18,796 nucleotides of DNA from an uncultured Anaerolineaceae bacterium (GCA_937967805.1 CALBTC010000488.1:1-18796); one strand, 5' to 3'. Positions 7,020-15,358 are shown, numbered from the stretch's first letter. A program made the numbers and translations. Notes: a model not told the origin generated them from the sequence alone.

Positions 7020-8426
7020 TTAACCGGTAAACTGCGGCAGATATTCGGCAAATTCCAGCAGGAAGTCATCCAAAATGGCCCGCGCCCGGTCGATGTCATT
7101 CATCATCGGGTCCAGCAGCAGCGCCTGCAGCGCCAGTTCTTTATTGCCGTGATACGCCGCGTCTACCACCAACGAGCTGTAGGCCAGCTCCCGGCGGCAC
7201 ATTTCGGCAATCCCTTCGGGCAGCGGGTCCATGTTCAGGCCGCGAATGCCCATCGCCGAGGTCATGCCCGGCACTTCCACAATGGCATCCGCCGGCAAGT
7301 TGGGGATGAGGCCATTGTTGGGCAAATTGAGCTGGTGCATGTAAATGTCCCGGTTGTAGGTGACCCCTTCAATGATTTCAGGAATTCCTTCGCTGCGCAG
7401 GTGGCGCAGCTCTTCCACTGATCGTTTGCCGGCCACAATATCCTGCGCCTGCTGCAGGCGGTCGGCGCGCCGTTTTCGGTTGCCGTCAAAGCTTTGCAGC
7501 GTCAGGTTGTATTTTTCCCACGGTCTGGTAACGGGATCATGCACCCACTGCAAAAATTCACACAGGTGCGAGTCACCCGGCGTGGGCATCAGGCCAAAAA
7601 TCTGGAACAGCTCGCAGGATAAAGGCTCAAAATCGTGGCGATACGCATTAAACCAGCGCTGCCGGATCAACGGATACAAATCCTCGCCGGTTGACCGGTC
7701 CCGTATCTCGTACGCCCACGAAAAATGGTTGATGCCGCACGCCTTAATGTCCAGATATTTGTACCCGGCCTGCATCACTGGCTCCAGGAAAGGCTTGTTG
7801 TGGTAATTGGTGTGCAAATTAAAGCCGGGCGGCACGTCAATACCGTACCGATCGGCCAGGATGCCCATGGCCAGGGCGTAGCCCCACATCAATTGGTGGC
7901 ACAAACCGACCACTTTGAGATTGGTGTAGCGGCTGACGGCCTGGGTAAGGCGAATCATCGGATTGACGAAGTTCATGTACCAGGCGTCGGGGCACAGCTC
8001 CTCCATGTCGCGGGCAATGTCGATGAGCAGGGGCAGGTTGCGCGCGGTGTGGGCAAAAGCGCCGGGGCCGCTGTTCTCGGCGTACGGTTGGCGCACGCCG
8101 TGCTTCAGCGGAATCTTCCAATCCTGCTCCCAGACGGTTTCGCGCGGCCCCACCTGCACCGAAACAATAACAAAGTCGGCATCCGGCAGCGCTTCGCGCC
8201 GTTGGGTGGTGGCATTGATCGTGCAGCCGGCTCCCCATTCCCGGTTGATGTGGTTGGCTAGGCTGGTCATGATTTCCAGGTTGGGCTCGTGGATATCGAC
8301 CAGTTGCAGGTCAACGCCATGCAGCGCTTCGGTGCGCATGATGGCCGACAGCGCCTTGAGCCCAAACACGGCGCTGCCCGCCCCGATATAGACAACTTTT
8401 GGTGGCTTGATGGTTGTTCTTTCCAT
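7020..8426 (-). CDS. GH4-family NAD+/Mn2+-dependent glycosidase, candidate sulfoquinovosidase
   Basis: The 468-residue protein has the GH4 layout. A dinucleotide-binding loop YIGAGSAVFG (residues 13-22) is followed by the substrate loop MNFVNPM, the metal and catalytic pair in GLCHQ (Cys176, His177), a second metal His in INHFSW (His234) and GDSHLCEF near 284-291. GH4 enzymes cleave glycosides by NAD-mediated oxidation at C3. The 'CH' pair resembles the alpha-glucosidase, alpha-galactosidase and alpha-galacturonidase branches rather than the 6-phospho-glycosidases, which fits ABC import of an unphosphorylated sugar. In this operon the obvious substrate would be a sulfoquinovosyl glycoside such as SQ-glycerol, but that is inference. 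There is no signal peptide, so it acts after uptake. The gene contains no ACGGCCGT although most neighbours do. The ribosome-binding site is weak. Confidence 0.87.
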   Translation of the reverse strand: MERTTIKPPKVVYIGAGSAVFGLKALSAIMRTEALHGVDLQLVDIHEPNLEIMTSLANHINREWGAGCTINATTQRREALPDADFVIVSVQVGPRETVWEQDWKIPLKHGVRQPYAENSGPGAFAHTARNLPLLIDIARDMEELCPDAWYMNFVNPMIRLTQAVSRYTNLKVVGLCHQLMWGYALAMGILADRYGIDVPPGFNLHTNYHNKPFLEPVMQAGYKYLDIKACGINHFSWAYEIRDRSTGEDLYPLIRQRWFNAYRHDFEPLSCELFQIFGLMPTPGDSHLCEFLQWVHDPVTRPWEKYNLTLQSFDGNRKRRADRLQQAQDIVAGKRSVEELRHLRSEGIPEIIEGVTYNRDIYMHQLNLPNNGLIPNLPADAIVEVPGMTSAMGIRGLNMDPLPEGIAEMCRRELAYSSLVVDAAYHGNKELALQALLLDPMMNDIDRARAILDDFLLEFAEYLPQFTG

Positions 8427-8449
8427 TTTTATTTTCCGTGTACGGCAAC

Positions 8450-8490
8450 CGGTTACCGATTACTGATGACCGATTACCGCTCACCGATCA
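8450..8490. repeat. degenerate short tandem repeat, unit about ACCGATTAC
   Basis: Three to four imperfect copies of ACCGATTAC-like units (ACCGATTAC, GACCGATTAC, CACCGATCAC) fill the gap between the transaldolase-like and GH4 genes and run into the stop codon of the former (8488-8490). It resembles other short intergenic repeats of this operon but does not fold into a strong hairpin. Confidence 0.5.
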
Positions 8491-9150
8491 CTCGTATTGT
8501 GTTTTGTCCCAAAAGCTGCTGAACTTTTTGATGCCGTCGTGGGTGTAAGGGTGGTCGAAGGCTTCCTGGTACACCGAAAAGCCGGCAGTGGTAATATCGG
8601 CGTTGGCCACGGCCGCATCAACGATTTGACGGCCGTTGCGCAGTGCGGCCACCAGCACCTCCGTGTCAAACGCAAAATTGTCCCTGATTTGCACGATGTC
8701 GGCGATAAACTTCTGCGTCTCTTCACCGTTAGACTCCTTCCACCCCACAAACGGCGATACGTAATACGCCCCGGAGCGCATCGCCTGCATCGCCTGCGCC
8801 GCGGAAAAAATGAGCGTTGTGTTGACGCGAATGCCCCGTTCCGCCAGCAGGCGAATTGCTTTAAAAGCGGGTTCAACACATTGCAGCTTGATTACAAAGT
8901 TGGGACACAGCGTCGCCAGCTTTTCGGCCTCTGCCACCATGCCCTCGGTATCCATGATGTGGGGATTCACCTCCACCGATACGGTTTTGTCCGTCCCGGC
9001 CATCATCGCCCCAATCTCTTTAACAACGTGCAAAAATGGTTTGCCCGAAACCTGCACATGGCGCGGATTGGTTGTCACGCCGTCAATGTCCCAGGCGTCC
9101 AGACCGTATTCGATTTCGTCAACCATTGCACTATCCAGAAAAAACTTCAT
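8488..9150 (-). CDS. transaldolase / fructose-6-phosphate-aldolase family, probable sulfofructose transaldolase
   Basis: This is a compact 220-residue class I TIM-barrel protein, the size of the TalC/FSA group rather than full-length transaldolase. It begins MKFFLDSA and shows GVTTNP (24-29), the Schiff-base lysine in FVIKLQ (Lys88), RVNTTLIFS and YYVSPFVGW. The last motif normally has Arg after VG, so Trp here may mark a different donor or acceptor pocket. In transaldolase-type sulfoglycolysis such an enzyme splits 6-deoxy-6-sulfofructose into sulfolactaldehyde and passes the dihydroxyacetone unit to glyceraldehyde 3-phosphate to give fructose 6-phosphate. The operon supports that role. Fructose-6-phosphate aldolase or generic transaldolase activity is the alternative. 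AAGGAG lies six bases before the ATG, and the gene begins 18 bp after the permease gene. Confidence 0.85.
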   Translation of the reverse strand: MKFFLDSAMVDEIEYGLDAWDIDGVTTNPRHVQVSGKPFLHVVKEIGAMMAGTDKTVSVEVNPHIMDTEGMVAEAEKLATLCPNFVIKLQCVEPAFKAIRLLAERGIRVNTTLIFSAAQAMQAMRSGAYYVSPFVGWKESNGEETQKFIADIVQIRDNFAFDTEVLVAALRNGRQIVDAAVANADITTAGFSVYQEAFDHPYTHDGIKKFSSFWDKTQYE

Positions 9151-9168
9151 TAGTAGCTCCTTTTTTTG

Positions 9169-10221
9169 TTACTTCATGCCCGTGGTGGCAATGCCGGTTG
9201 TGATATTCTTCTGCAAGAAGGCAAACACCACCGTAATTGGCAGCAGCGTCAGCACCGTCATTGCCAAAATCAGGTGCCACTGAATATTCAGCGCCCCCTG
9301 AAAAGCGTTTAAGCCAACTTGCAGCGTAAACAGCTCGCTTCTGCTGAGCACAATCAGGGGCCACAAAAAATCATTCCAACGCCACATCACCGAGAATATG
9401 GTAAGCACGGCCAGGGCCGGCTTGGCCAGCGGCAGGATGATCTGAGTGTAGATACGCCACTCGCTGGCGCCGTCGATGCGGGCCGAGTCCAGCAGCTCAT
9501 CGGGAATGGTCAGCATATATTGGCGCAGTAGAAAGACGCCGGTTGGCGTTGCCGCTCCGGGAATGATCACGCCCAGCAAGTTGTTGTTCCAGCCCACAAA
9601 GTTGACGACCAGGAAAACCGGTACCAGCACCACAGAAAGCGGCACCATTAGCGTGCCAATCATGATTAGAAAAATGGTGGTGCGCCCTTTGAACCGGTAT
9701 TTGCTCAGGGCAAACGCCGCCATGCTGTTGACGATGAGCGTGATGATGGTGGCAAATACGGTGACTACGACACTGTTGCGCAGATAGACCCAAAAGTTGA
9801 AGCTTTCGATACCCTCAATGTAATTATCCAGCGCAAAAGAAACGCTTTCCACGGGAACCCGGTCATCAATATGAACCCGGATAATCTCTTCCGGGTCTGC
9901 CGGGTCCACAAGCTGGGCTTCCAGGCCAATGCGCCGCACCTGGGCCAGCCGTACGGTACGGCCGTCTTCCAGCGTCACGTCATACAGGTCCAGCGGTTCA
10001 TCATAGCCTTCGACAACGGCCGTTTCCTGCTTGTACGGCAGCAGCCGCGGCGGAAACTTCACAATTTCCCCAGAACTCTTAAAGGAAGACAGCACCAGCC
10101 ACAAGACCGGACCAAACATGATGAACGTGCCTAATGCCAGGTAGACATAGCTCAGTATGTCGGCAAAATCCATCCGCTTGTGGCCCCGCGTCTGGGTTAA
10201 AAATGAGATGACAGTGCTCAT
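9169..10221 (-). CDS. ABC sugar transporter permease, MalG type, with extracytoplasmic insert
   Basis: This is the inner-membrane permease of a carbohydrate (CUT1) importer. The first membrane helix spans about 24-45 and five more lie after residue 147. The EAA loop, which contacts the ATPase, is DSARIDGASEWRIYTQIILP (245-264). At 350 residues it is longer than the usual 270-290. The excess is a hydrophilic segment at about 62-130 between PPRLLPYK and LDNYIEG, containing a strand-like 'DVTLEDGRTVRL', on the outer face after helix 1. It probably enlarges the contact with the binding protein. The ATG lies 2 nt after the stop of the MalF-type gene, with GGGAGGAG as ribosome-binding site inside that gene's end. 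No ABC ATPase is present, so a shared MsmX/UgpC-like ATPase elsewhere is expected. Confidence 0.92.
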   Translation of the reverse strand: MSTVISFLTQTRGHKRMDFADILSYVYLALGTFIMFGPVLWLVLSSFKSSGEIVKFPPRLLPYKQETAVVEGYDEPLDLYDVTLEDGRTVRLAQVRRIGLEAQLVDPADPEEIIRVHIDDRVPVESVSFALDNYIEGIESFNFWVYLRNSVVVTVFATIITLIVNSMAAFALSKYRFKGRTTIFLIMIGTLMVPLSVVLVPVFLVVNFVGWNNNLLGVIIPGAATPTGVFLLRQYMLTIPDELLDSARIDGASEWRIYTQIILPLAKPALAVLTIFSVMWRWNDFLWPLIVLSRSELFTLQVGLNAFQGALNIQWHLILAMTVLTLLPITVVFAFLQKNITTGIATTGMK

Positions 10222-10223
10222 AT

Positions 10224-11246
10224 CTAATTCTCCTCCCGGTTCAGCCGCAGTTGGATCAGCGTCAGCACCACCAGCGTGCCGGCCATCAACAACGAAGCCG
10301 CCGCCGCAATGCCATACCGCTTGGTGGGGCTGGAAAAGCCATTGTCGTAAATGTATTGCACCAGATAAAGCGTGGCGGTGCCTGGCCCCCCACCGGTAAA
10401 GGCAAAGACCACGTCAAACACCTGCACCGCCCGGATGAGCGCCAGCACCAGCACCACCAGCATGTTGGGCATGAGCAGCGGCAGCGTGATGCGCCAAAAC
10501 GATTGCCATTCATTCGCCCCGTCAATGTCGGCCGCTTCATACACATCGGACGGAATCGCCTGCAAGCCGGCCAGCAAGATGAGCGTGTAAAAACCCATGT
10601 AGGCCCAGACGCTGATCATCACCACCCAGAATCTGGCCCAGGTAGCGTCCACCATAAAGGGAACCTTGTCGAATCCGATGGCGGCGATGATGGCATTGAG
10701 CGCGCCGTTTTCCTGCAAAATCCATTTCCAAATGAGGGCGACCACAATGGGTGAGAGCAAAACGGGGTAGAAAAAGACACTGCGGAAAAAGCCGCGTCCC
10801 TTGATGTTTCGGTTTAAGACAAGCGCCGTAACCAGAGAAAACAGCACCATCAGCGAAACCTGGGCAACCACGTAGCCCACACTGTTTTGCACCGCCCGCC
10901 AGAATAAATCCTCACGGCACGTGTTGGGATCAAAAAAACTTTCGCACGTCAAAAGCTGTTCAAAATTGGCGGTTCCTACCCAGGTACGTTCATTGGGGAA
11001 AAACTCAATACCCCCCGTTGTGGCATACCAGAAGTTGAGCAGCATGGGGAATAAAATAAAAATGCCAAAGATGAGCAAATTGGGCAGGGCAAAAATGTAA
11101 GGCATGCTGCGAATGCCCAGCCAACGCTGTACGGCGCCAAAGAAGAGATCGAAAAACGAAACAAAGAGACCAAGCAGCCGGCTGGTACCCTGGCTAATGC
11201 CATTGCCGACCGCTTTGATTGGGTTACTGTGAGTTTGTATAGACAT
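10224..11246 (-). CDS. ABC sugar transporter permease, MalF type
   Basis: This 340-residue integral membrane protein has about six helices: 50-72 and 122-145, then 160-176, 205-227 and 262-280, with the last at 313-332. The EAA motif YEAADIDGANEWQSFWRITLP is at 236-256, and FTGGGPGTAT lies downstream, as in MalF/UgpA relatives. It pairs with the downstream MalG-type permease to carry the sugar delivered by the tandem binding lipoprotein. The N-terminal 45 residues are cytoplasmic and amphipathic. The ribosome-binding site AGGAGGG is 11 nt before the ATG and directly follows a strong hairpin (11267-11303) that separates this gene from the binding-protein gene. It has no ACGGCCGT sites. Confidence 0.92.
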   Translation of the reverse strand: MSIQTHSNPIKAVGNGISQGTSRLLGLFVSFFDLFFGAVQRWLGIRSMPYIFALPNLLIFGIFILFPMLLNFWYATTGGIEFFPNERTWVGTANFEQLLTCESFFDPNTCREDLFWRAVQNSVGYVVAQVSLMVLFSLVTALVLNRNIKGRGFFRSVFFYPVLLSPIVVALIWKWILQENGALNAIIAAIGFDKVPFMVDATWARFWVVMISVWAYMGFYTLILLAGLQAIPSDVYEAADIDGANEWQSFWRITLPLLMPNMLVVLVLALIRAVQVFDVVFAFTGGGPGTATLYLVQYIYDNGFSSPTKRYGIAAAASLLMAGTLVVLTLIQLRLNREEN

Positions 11247-11266
11247 GAGAACAGTACCCTCCTGAA

Positions 11267-11303
11267 AAGAAACTGGGACGCGGGTCCTGCGTCCCAGTTT
11301 CTT
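11267..11303 (-). terminator. perfect 15-bp hairpin between binding-protein and permease genes
   Basis: AAGAAACTGGGACGC (11267-11281) and GCGTCCCAGTTTCTT (11289-11303) are exact inverted copies around a 7-nt loop. In the minus-strand transcript the stem ends in UUUCUUUU and sits 15 nt after the binding-protein stop, just before the permease ribosome-binding site. Such elements usually act as partial terminators or 3'-end stabilisers that leave the binding protein in excess over the permeases. Confidence 0.8.
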
Positions 11304-11317
11304 AACCTAAAAACCGA

Positions 11318-13933
11318 TTAACCAGCTTCAGCGATGGCGTCGTCGATATCTTGCTGGAGCCGCTCTAGCGCCTCATCCAGGGTGAGTTCCCCGGTGAGAT
11401 ATTGGGCGATGCGGTTGGCGCTGTTGCGGTAATATGCAAAAGCAAACGGATGCACATTTAGGGCAACTGCCTGGTCTTGCAGCTTGGGAATTTCGGCCGT
11501 GAAGGCGCTCAGGGCCGCCAGAACAGAGTCGTTATCAGATTGATAATCAACGCCGCTGGAAGCAACCTCGCGCTGCGCCGGCAGAATCAGGGTTTGGGCC
11601 GAGAAGGTGCTGTAGTTCTCCGCCTGAATGAGGAACTCTACCAAAGCAGCCGCTGCCTCAGGATATTCAGTGTCGGCAAAGGCAACCACAGCCGAACCAC
11701 CGGCCACGCCGGTGCTGCCACCGTCACCCGTTGGGTTGGGCACGACTACCCAGTCGAAGGCGTCACCGACGTCGGCCGCCAGGCCATTAATCTGCCACGA
11801 GCCGGACATGCACATGACCAAGTCGCCGCTTTTGAAGAAGTCGATGCAGCTGTTGAGGCTGTCGCCCACCAGCCACACCTCAGAGGGCGTGATGCCTTCT
11901 TCATGCCAACTGTTCAGCAGTTCGGCATAGGCGCGGAATCCTTCGGTGTCGATAGTGAAGTTACCGTCTGCATCGATGAGGGTGGCGCCCATGCTCATGG
12001 CCGGACCGGCAAAGCGGTGCCCGGTGCGGTCTACTGAGATGGCGTACTGCACGCCGGTGGCTTCAGCCACTTCTTGGGTGATTTCAGTCCACTCTTGCCA
12101 GGTCGTACCTTCGCCGGGAATCTCCATGCTGGCCTGGTCGAAGAAGGTCTTATTCACATAGGGACCGGTGACGGTCAAACCATCGGGGAAACCACCATAT
12201 CCCACCGCTTCCAGAATGGGCGCGGGGAAGTTGGCTTCGTAGTAAGCGGGGTCAGCGAAGTAATCACGCAAATCCAGCAGCTTGCCCTGGTACGCGCCAA
12301 AGTTGGTGATGCGGGCCAGGTCCGGACCTTCGCCCGTTTCTACCTGCACCGGCAACTGCTCGTCGATGGTAGCATACGGCACCACGTCCAGAATCACGGT
12401 CACGCCGGGATTCTCGGCCATAAACGCGTCTACCAACCCTTGCATCACCTCGGCCTCGTTGCCGTCGGCGTAGTAGGCAAAACGGATTTCGCCTTCTACA
12501 GGCGCCATTTCCTCAGCCGGTTCCTCCTCGGCCACGGCATCGCCCATTGCTTCAGCGATGGCGTTGTCGATATCTTGCTGGAGCCGCGCCAGCGCCTCAT
12601 CCAGAGTGAGCTCGCCGGTGAGGTATTGGGCAATACGATTGGCGCTGTTGCGGTAATAGGCAAAGGCAAACGGATGCACGTTAAGGGCAACCGCCTGGTC
12701 TTGCAGCTTGGGAATTTCGGCCGTGAACTGGCTCAGAGCTGCCTGCACGGACGGATTGTCGGAATCAAACTCAACCCCGGTGGAGGCGACGTCTGTTTGG
12801 GCGGGGAGACTCAGCGTTTGGGCCGAGAACGTGCTGTAATTTTCCGGTTGGATCAGGAACTCAACCAGCTGGGCCACAGCTTCAGGATGCTCGGTATCGG
12901 CAAAGGCAACAACGGCCGAACCACCGGCCACACCGGTGCTGCCACCCTCACCCGTCGGGTTGGGCACCACCACCCAGTCAAAAGCGTCACCCACATCGGC
13001 CGCCAGACCGTTGATCTGCCACGAGCCGGACATGCACATCACCAGTGCACCGCTCTTGAAATCGTCGATGCAGCTGTTGAGGCTGTCTCCGACCAGCCAC
13101 ACTTCAGACGGGGTGATACCTTCCTCGTGCCAACTGTTCAGCAGTTCAGCATAGGCACGGAATCCTTCGGTGTCGATAGTGAAGTTGCCGTCGGCATCGA
13201 TGAGGGTGGCGCCCATGCTCATGGCCGGACCGGCAAAGCGGTGCCCGGTGCGGTCTACCGAGATGGCGTACTGCACGCCGGTGGCTTCAGCTACTTCTTT
13301 GGTGATTTCGGTCCACTCTTCCCAGGTGGTGCCTTCGCCGGGCACGTCGATGCCGGCCTGGTCAAACAGGGTCTTGTTGACATAAGGTCCGGTTACCGTG
13401 AGGGCATCGGGGAAACCGCTGAGGGCAGAGGTGTCGCCCGGCGCGCGCATGGCGCCTAAGACAGGGACGGGGAAGTTGGCTTCAAAGTAGTCGGGGTCGG
13501 CGAGATACGGCCGTAAATCCAACAGTTCACCCTGGTATACGCCAAAGTTAGTGATACGGGCCAGATCGGGACCTTCGCCCGTTTCTACCTGCACCGGCAG
13601 CTGCTCGTCGATGGTAGAATACGGCACCACGTCCAGCACCACGCTGATGTCCGGATTGGCGGCCATAAACGCATCCACCAGGCCTTGCATTACCTCGGCC
13701 TCGTTGCCGTCGGCGTAATAGGCAAAGCGAATTTCCGTCATGCCTTCGGCGGCGGGTTCTTCAGCCGCCGGTTCTTCTGCGTCTTCTACTTCTTCAGCCG
13801 CTTCATCTGCCGCCGGGGCAGCGTCTTCAGCCGGCGCTGTTTCTTCGGGTGTTTCTGAACCGCCACAGGCGGCAATAAACATTGCCAGTAACAGCAAAAT
13901 CACAATTTGTAAATCCCATCTTTTTCGTTTCAT
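11318..13933 (-). CDS. lipoprotein with two tandem sugar-binding (SBP family 1) domains
   Basis: The 871-residue protein is about twice the size of a normal ABC solute-binding protein. It has a lipoprotein signal (KRKRW, a hydrophobic core, FIAAC with Cys23) and an Ala/Glu/Pro-rich tether at 26-64. Two near-identical binding modules follow, at about 67-462 and 482-870, joined by an acidic linker (463-481). Both start EIRFAYYADGNEAEVMQG and end in the same QQDIDxAIAEA helix. By eye they are about 87% identical; the first has seven extra residues near 160-173. Each keeps two cysteines (288/300 and 696/708) that may form a disulfide. It should capture the imported sulfosugar at the outer membrane face for the MalFG permeases. 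GGAGG lies eight bases before the ATG. The copies differ at many synonymous sites, so the duplication is not an assembly artefact. Confidence 0.92.
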   Translation of the reverse strand: MKRKRWDLQIVILLLLAMFIAACGGSETPEETAPAEDAAPAADEAAEEVEDAEEPAAEEPAAEGMTEIRFAYYADGNEAEVMQGLVDAFMAANPDISVVLDVVPYSTIDEQLPVQVETGEGPDLARITNFGVYQGELLDLRPYLADPDYFEANFPVPVLGAMRAPGDTSALSGFPDALTVTGPYVNKTLFDQAGIDVPGEGTTWEEWTEITKEVAEATGVQYAISVDRTGHRFAGPAMSMGATLIDADGNFTIDTEGFRAYAELLNSWHEEGITPSEVWLVGDSLNSCIDDFKSGALVMCMSGSWQINGLAADVGDAFDWVVVPNPTGEGGSTGVAGGSAVVAFADTEHPEAVAQLVEFLIQPENYSTFSAQTLSLPAQTDVASTGVEFDSDNPSVQAALSQFTAEIPKLQDQAVALNVHPFAFAYYRNSANRIAQYLTGELTLDEALARLQQDIDNAIAEAMGDAVAEEEPAEEMAPVEGEIRFAYYADGNEAEVMQGLVDAFMAENPGVTVILDVVPYATIDEQLPVQVETGEGPDLARITNFGAYQGKLLDLRDYFADPAYYEANFPAPILEAVGYGGFPDGLTVTGPYVNKTFFDQASMEIPGEGTTWQEWTEITQEVAEATGVQYAISVDRTGHRFAGPAMSMGATLIDADGNFTIDTEGFRAYAELLNSWHEEGITPSEVWLVGDSLNSCIDFFKSGDLVMCMSGSWQINGLAADVGDAFDWVVVPNPTGDGGSTGVAGGSAVVAFADTEYPEAAAALVEFLIQAENYSTFSAQTLILPAQREVASSGVDYQSDNDSVLAALSAFTAEIPKLQDQAVALNVHPFAFAYYRNSANRIAQYLTGELTLDEALERLQQDIDDAIAEAG
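11321..12490 (-). repeat. intragenic duplication, module 2 of the binding protein
   Basis: This segment encodes the second binding domain (residues 482-870). A 65-nt run at 11970-12034 is identical to 13194-13258 in module 1, and the next 33 nt differ at one position, while flanking regions have many silent differences. Confidence 0.9.
12548..13735 (-). repeat. intragenic duplication, module 1 of the binding protein
   Basis: This segment encodes the first of two tandem binding domains (residues 67-462) and is a direct repeat of 11321-12490 at an offset of about 1.22-1.25 kb. It differs by a seven-codon insertion around 13420-13455 and scattered, largely synonymous changes. It carries the only ACGGCCGT of this gene (13507-13514), absent from the other copy. 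Confidence 0.9.
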
Positions 13934-14017
13934 CTAATTCCTCCTTTCGGCAAATGAACTATTAACAAGTGGATGTTCCAAAAATTCGCAGGCGTTGACA
14001 AAGCACCTCCTTTTACC

Positions 14018-15358
14018 CTATGCAAGAGTTAGAACCGGTAAATCGAGTAAATCAGCCAGCGCCGTTAGCGCCGGCACATAATCACCATAGGTAATCGCCA
14101 GATGGTGTTCCAGACCTTCACCTAAAATGGTGTCTATTACATCCTTCGCCGGGCGGTCGAAGCGCATCACGCCGGATGTTCCCGTAAAGCTTTTGGGCGC
14201 AGCCAGCATCTGGCCACCTCCCACGACTAGGGTGAGACGGCCGTTGGCCTGGCTCACTCTGGCGGCTGTGATCCGCCCTGGCTTCAGGGGGAATTCCATC
14301 ACCAAAGGCACCTTGCGGTTGGAGTGGATGCCGCCTTCCGGCTGCACCGCCGGATCGGCCATCGAGAGCGGCGCTTTGCCGCAGTGCCAGATGATTACCT
14401 GATCCTGCCCGGCATCCACCGACACCACATCACAATCGAAGGTCGGCCCGCCGCTGATCGCCTGCAAAATTAGCTGGGTGACGGTTCCGTTGGCATCCGC
14501 TTCACAGCTTGACGGTATGGCAGCATCGTTTAGCAGTGACATGGCGCCGCAGGCGGCGCACCCCTTTTGCTCAAAAATCTCTGGCCAGCAGCGAATGGCA
14601 AAGCCATCAAAATTTTGTTCGGCGGCCATGTCGCGCAGCACGGCAAAGGCGCTGAGCGTGCCGCGTAGAGGTGCCTGTTCTAAAGCGGCCGTATTGGGCA
14701 GGCGTTCGTCTAGCTGGGTGCGAATGGGGGCAACGGCCGTTTCCGGCAGATCGGCCATGCGCTGAAACAATGCGTCGAGGGGCAGCTGGGTGACGCGCAC
14801 GCCAAACGTTTTTTCCAGCGCGGGGGCATCCAAATGACACGTATCCATGCCGGCCGGATGCTCCCCGACCAGGCCGATGTGCGCTGTTTGCAAGGCGCGC
14901 CGCGCCCGCCCGGCCAGCGCCAGGTTGTGGATTTTTTGCAGAACGGCCGTCTCGTCCGGTGGCGCATAGGCATAATCGTAGCGGCGCCGGCGCAACTTCA
15001 GGGCATGGCCGCCCAGGTTGATGCCGCAGAGCGCGTTGAGCCGCAGCCGGCCACCGCTGGGCGCTTCGGGCACGGCCCACATGAGCAGCGGCGCGTCTGT
15101 GGCGGCCGCCAGCGTGGTGATCATGGTGCTGTCGGCAAAGGTGGCCTGGAGGATGAGGAGGAGATCGGGGGGAACGGCCGTCACTGCCTGCGCTGCGGTC
15201 TCTGCCGCCTGAAGGTCCATCACCAAATCATCCGGACCAACAAGATCATAACCGGCGGCCGAGAGTTGGCTGCGCACGGTTTCCGTGACCTGTTCCGCTA
15301 AGGGAATATCAAACGTTGGCCGGGCCAAAGGGATAAAAGCTATGCGCAAAGGCTGCAT
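14018..15358 (-). CDS. L-fucose/L-arabinose-isomerase-like protein, probable sulfoquinovose isomerase
   Basis: The protein has the FucI-like fold pattern. An N-terminal Rossmann-like part starts RIAFIPLARPTFD, and a C-terminal isomerase domain has plausible metal ligands in IRCWPE (Glu260), SSCEAD (Glu286, Asp288) and EGLEHHLAI (His418/419), with WHCG at 325-328. At 446 residues it is shorter than FucI (about 590), matching the 'fucose isomerase-like' group. Such proteins interconvert aldoses and ketoses. In this operon the fitting reaction is sulfoquinovose to 6-deoxy-6-sulfofructose, the first step of the transaldolase pathway; this is inferred. The frame is open to 15442, but the start at 15358 has GAAGGAG at ideal spacing and begins where homology does. 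It is rich in ACGGCCGT (four copies). Another sugar isomerase specificity cannot be excluded. Confidence 0.82.
   Translation of the reverse strand: MQPLRIAFIPLARPTFDIPLAEQVTETVRSQLSAAGYDLVGPDDLVMDLQAAETAAQAVTAVPPDLLLILQATFADSTMITTLAAATDAPLLMWAVPEAPSGGRLRLNALCGINLGGHALKLRRRRYDYAYAPPDETAVLQKIHNLALAGRARRALQTAHIGLVGEHPAGMDTCHLDAPALEKTFGVRVTQLPLDALFQRMADLPETAVAPIRTQLDERLPNTAALEQAPLRGTLSAFAVLRDMAAEQNFDGFAIRCWPEIFEQKGCAACGAMSLLNDAAIPSSCEADANGTVTQLILQAISGGPTFDCDVVSVDAGQDQVIIWHCGKAPLSMADPAVQPEGGIHSNRKVPLVMEFPLKPGRITAARVSQANGRLTLVVGGGQMLAAPKSFTGTSGVMRFDRPAKDVIDTILGEGLEHHLAITYGDYVPALTALADLLDLPVLTLA

Noticed and set aside
8450..8490. CRISPR array or phage attachment site
   Set aside because: Repeat units are about 10 nt, degenerate and without spacers; no cas or integrase genes are present.
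12074..13459. Long plus-strand open frame (461 residues) opposite the binding-protein gene
   Set aside because: It mirrors the duplicated, codon-biased minus-strand gene, has His/Gly-rich shadow composition and no start signal.
11318..13933. Duplicated binding protein as an assembly or sequencing artefact
   Set aside because: The copies differ by a seven-codon insertion, about 50 amino acids and many silent changes, and are joined in frame by a distinct linker.
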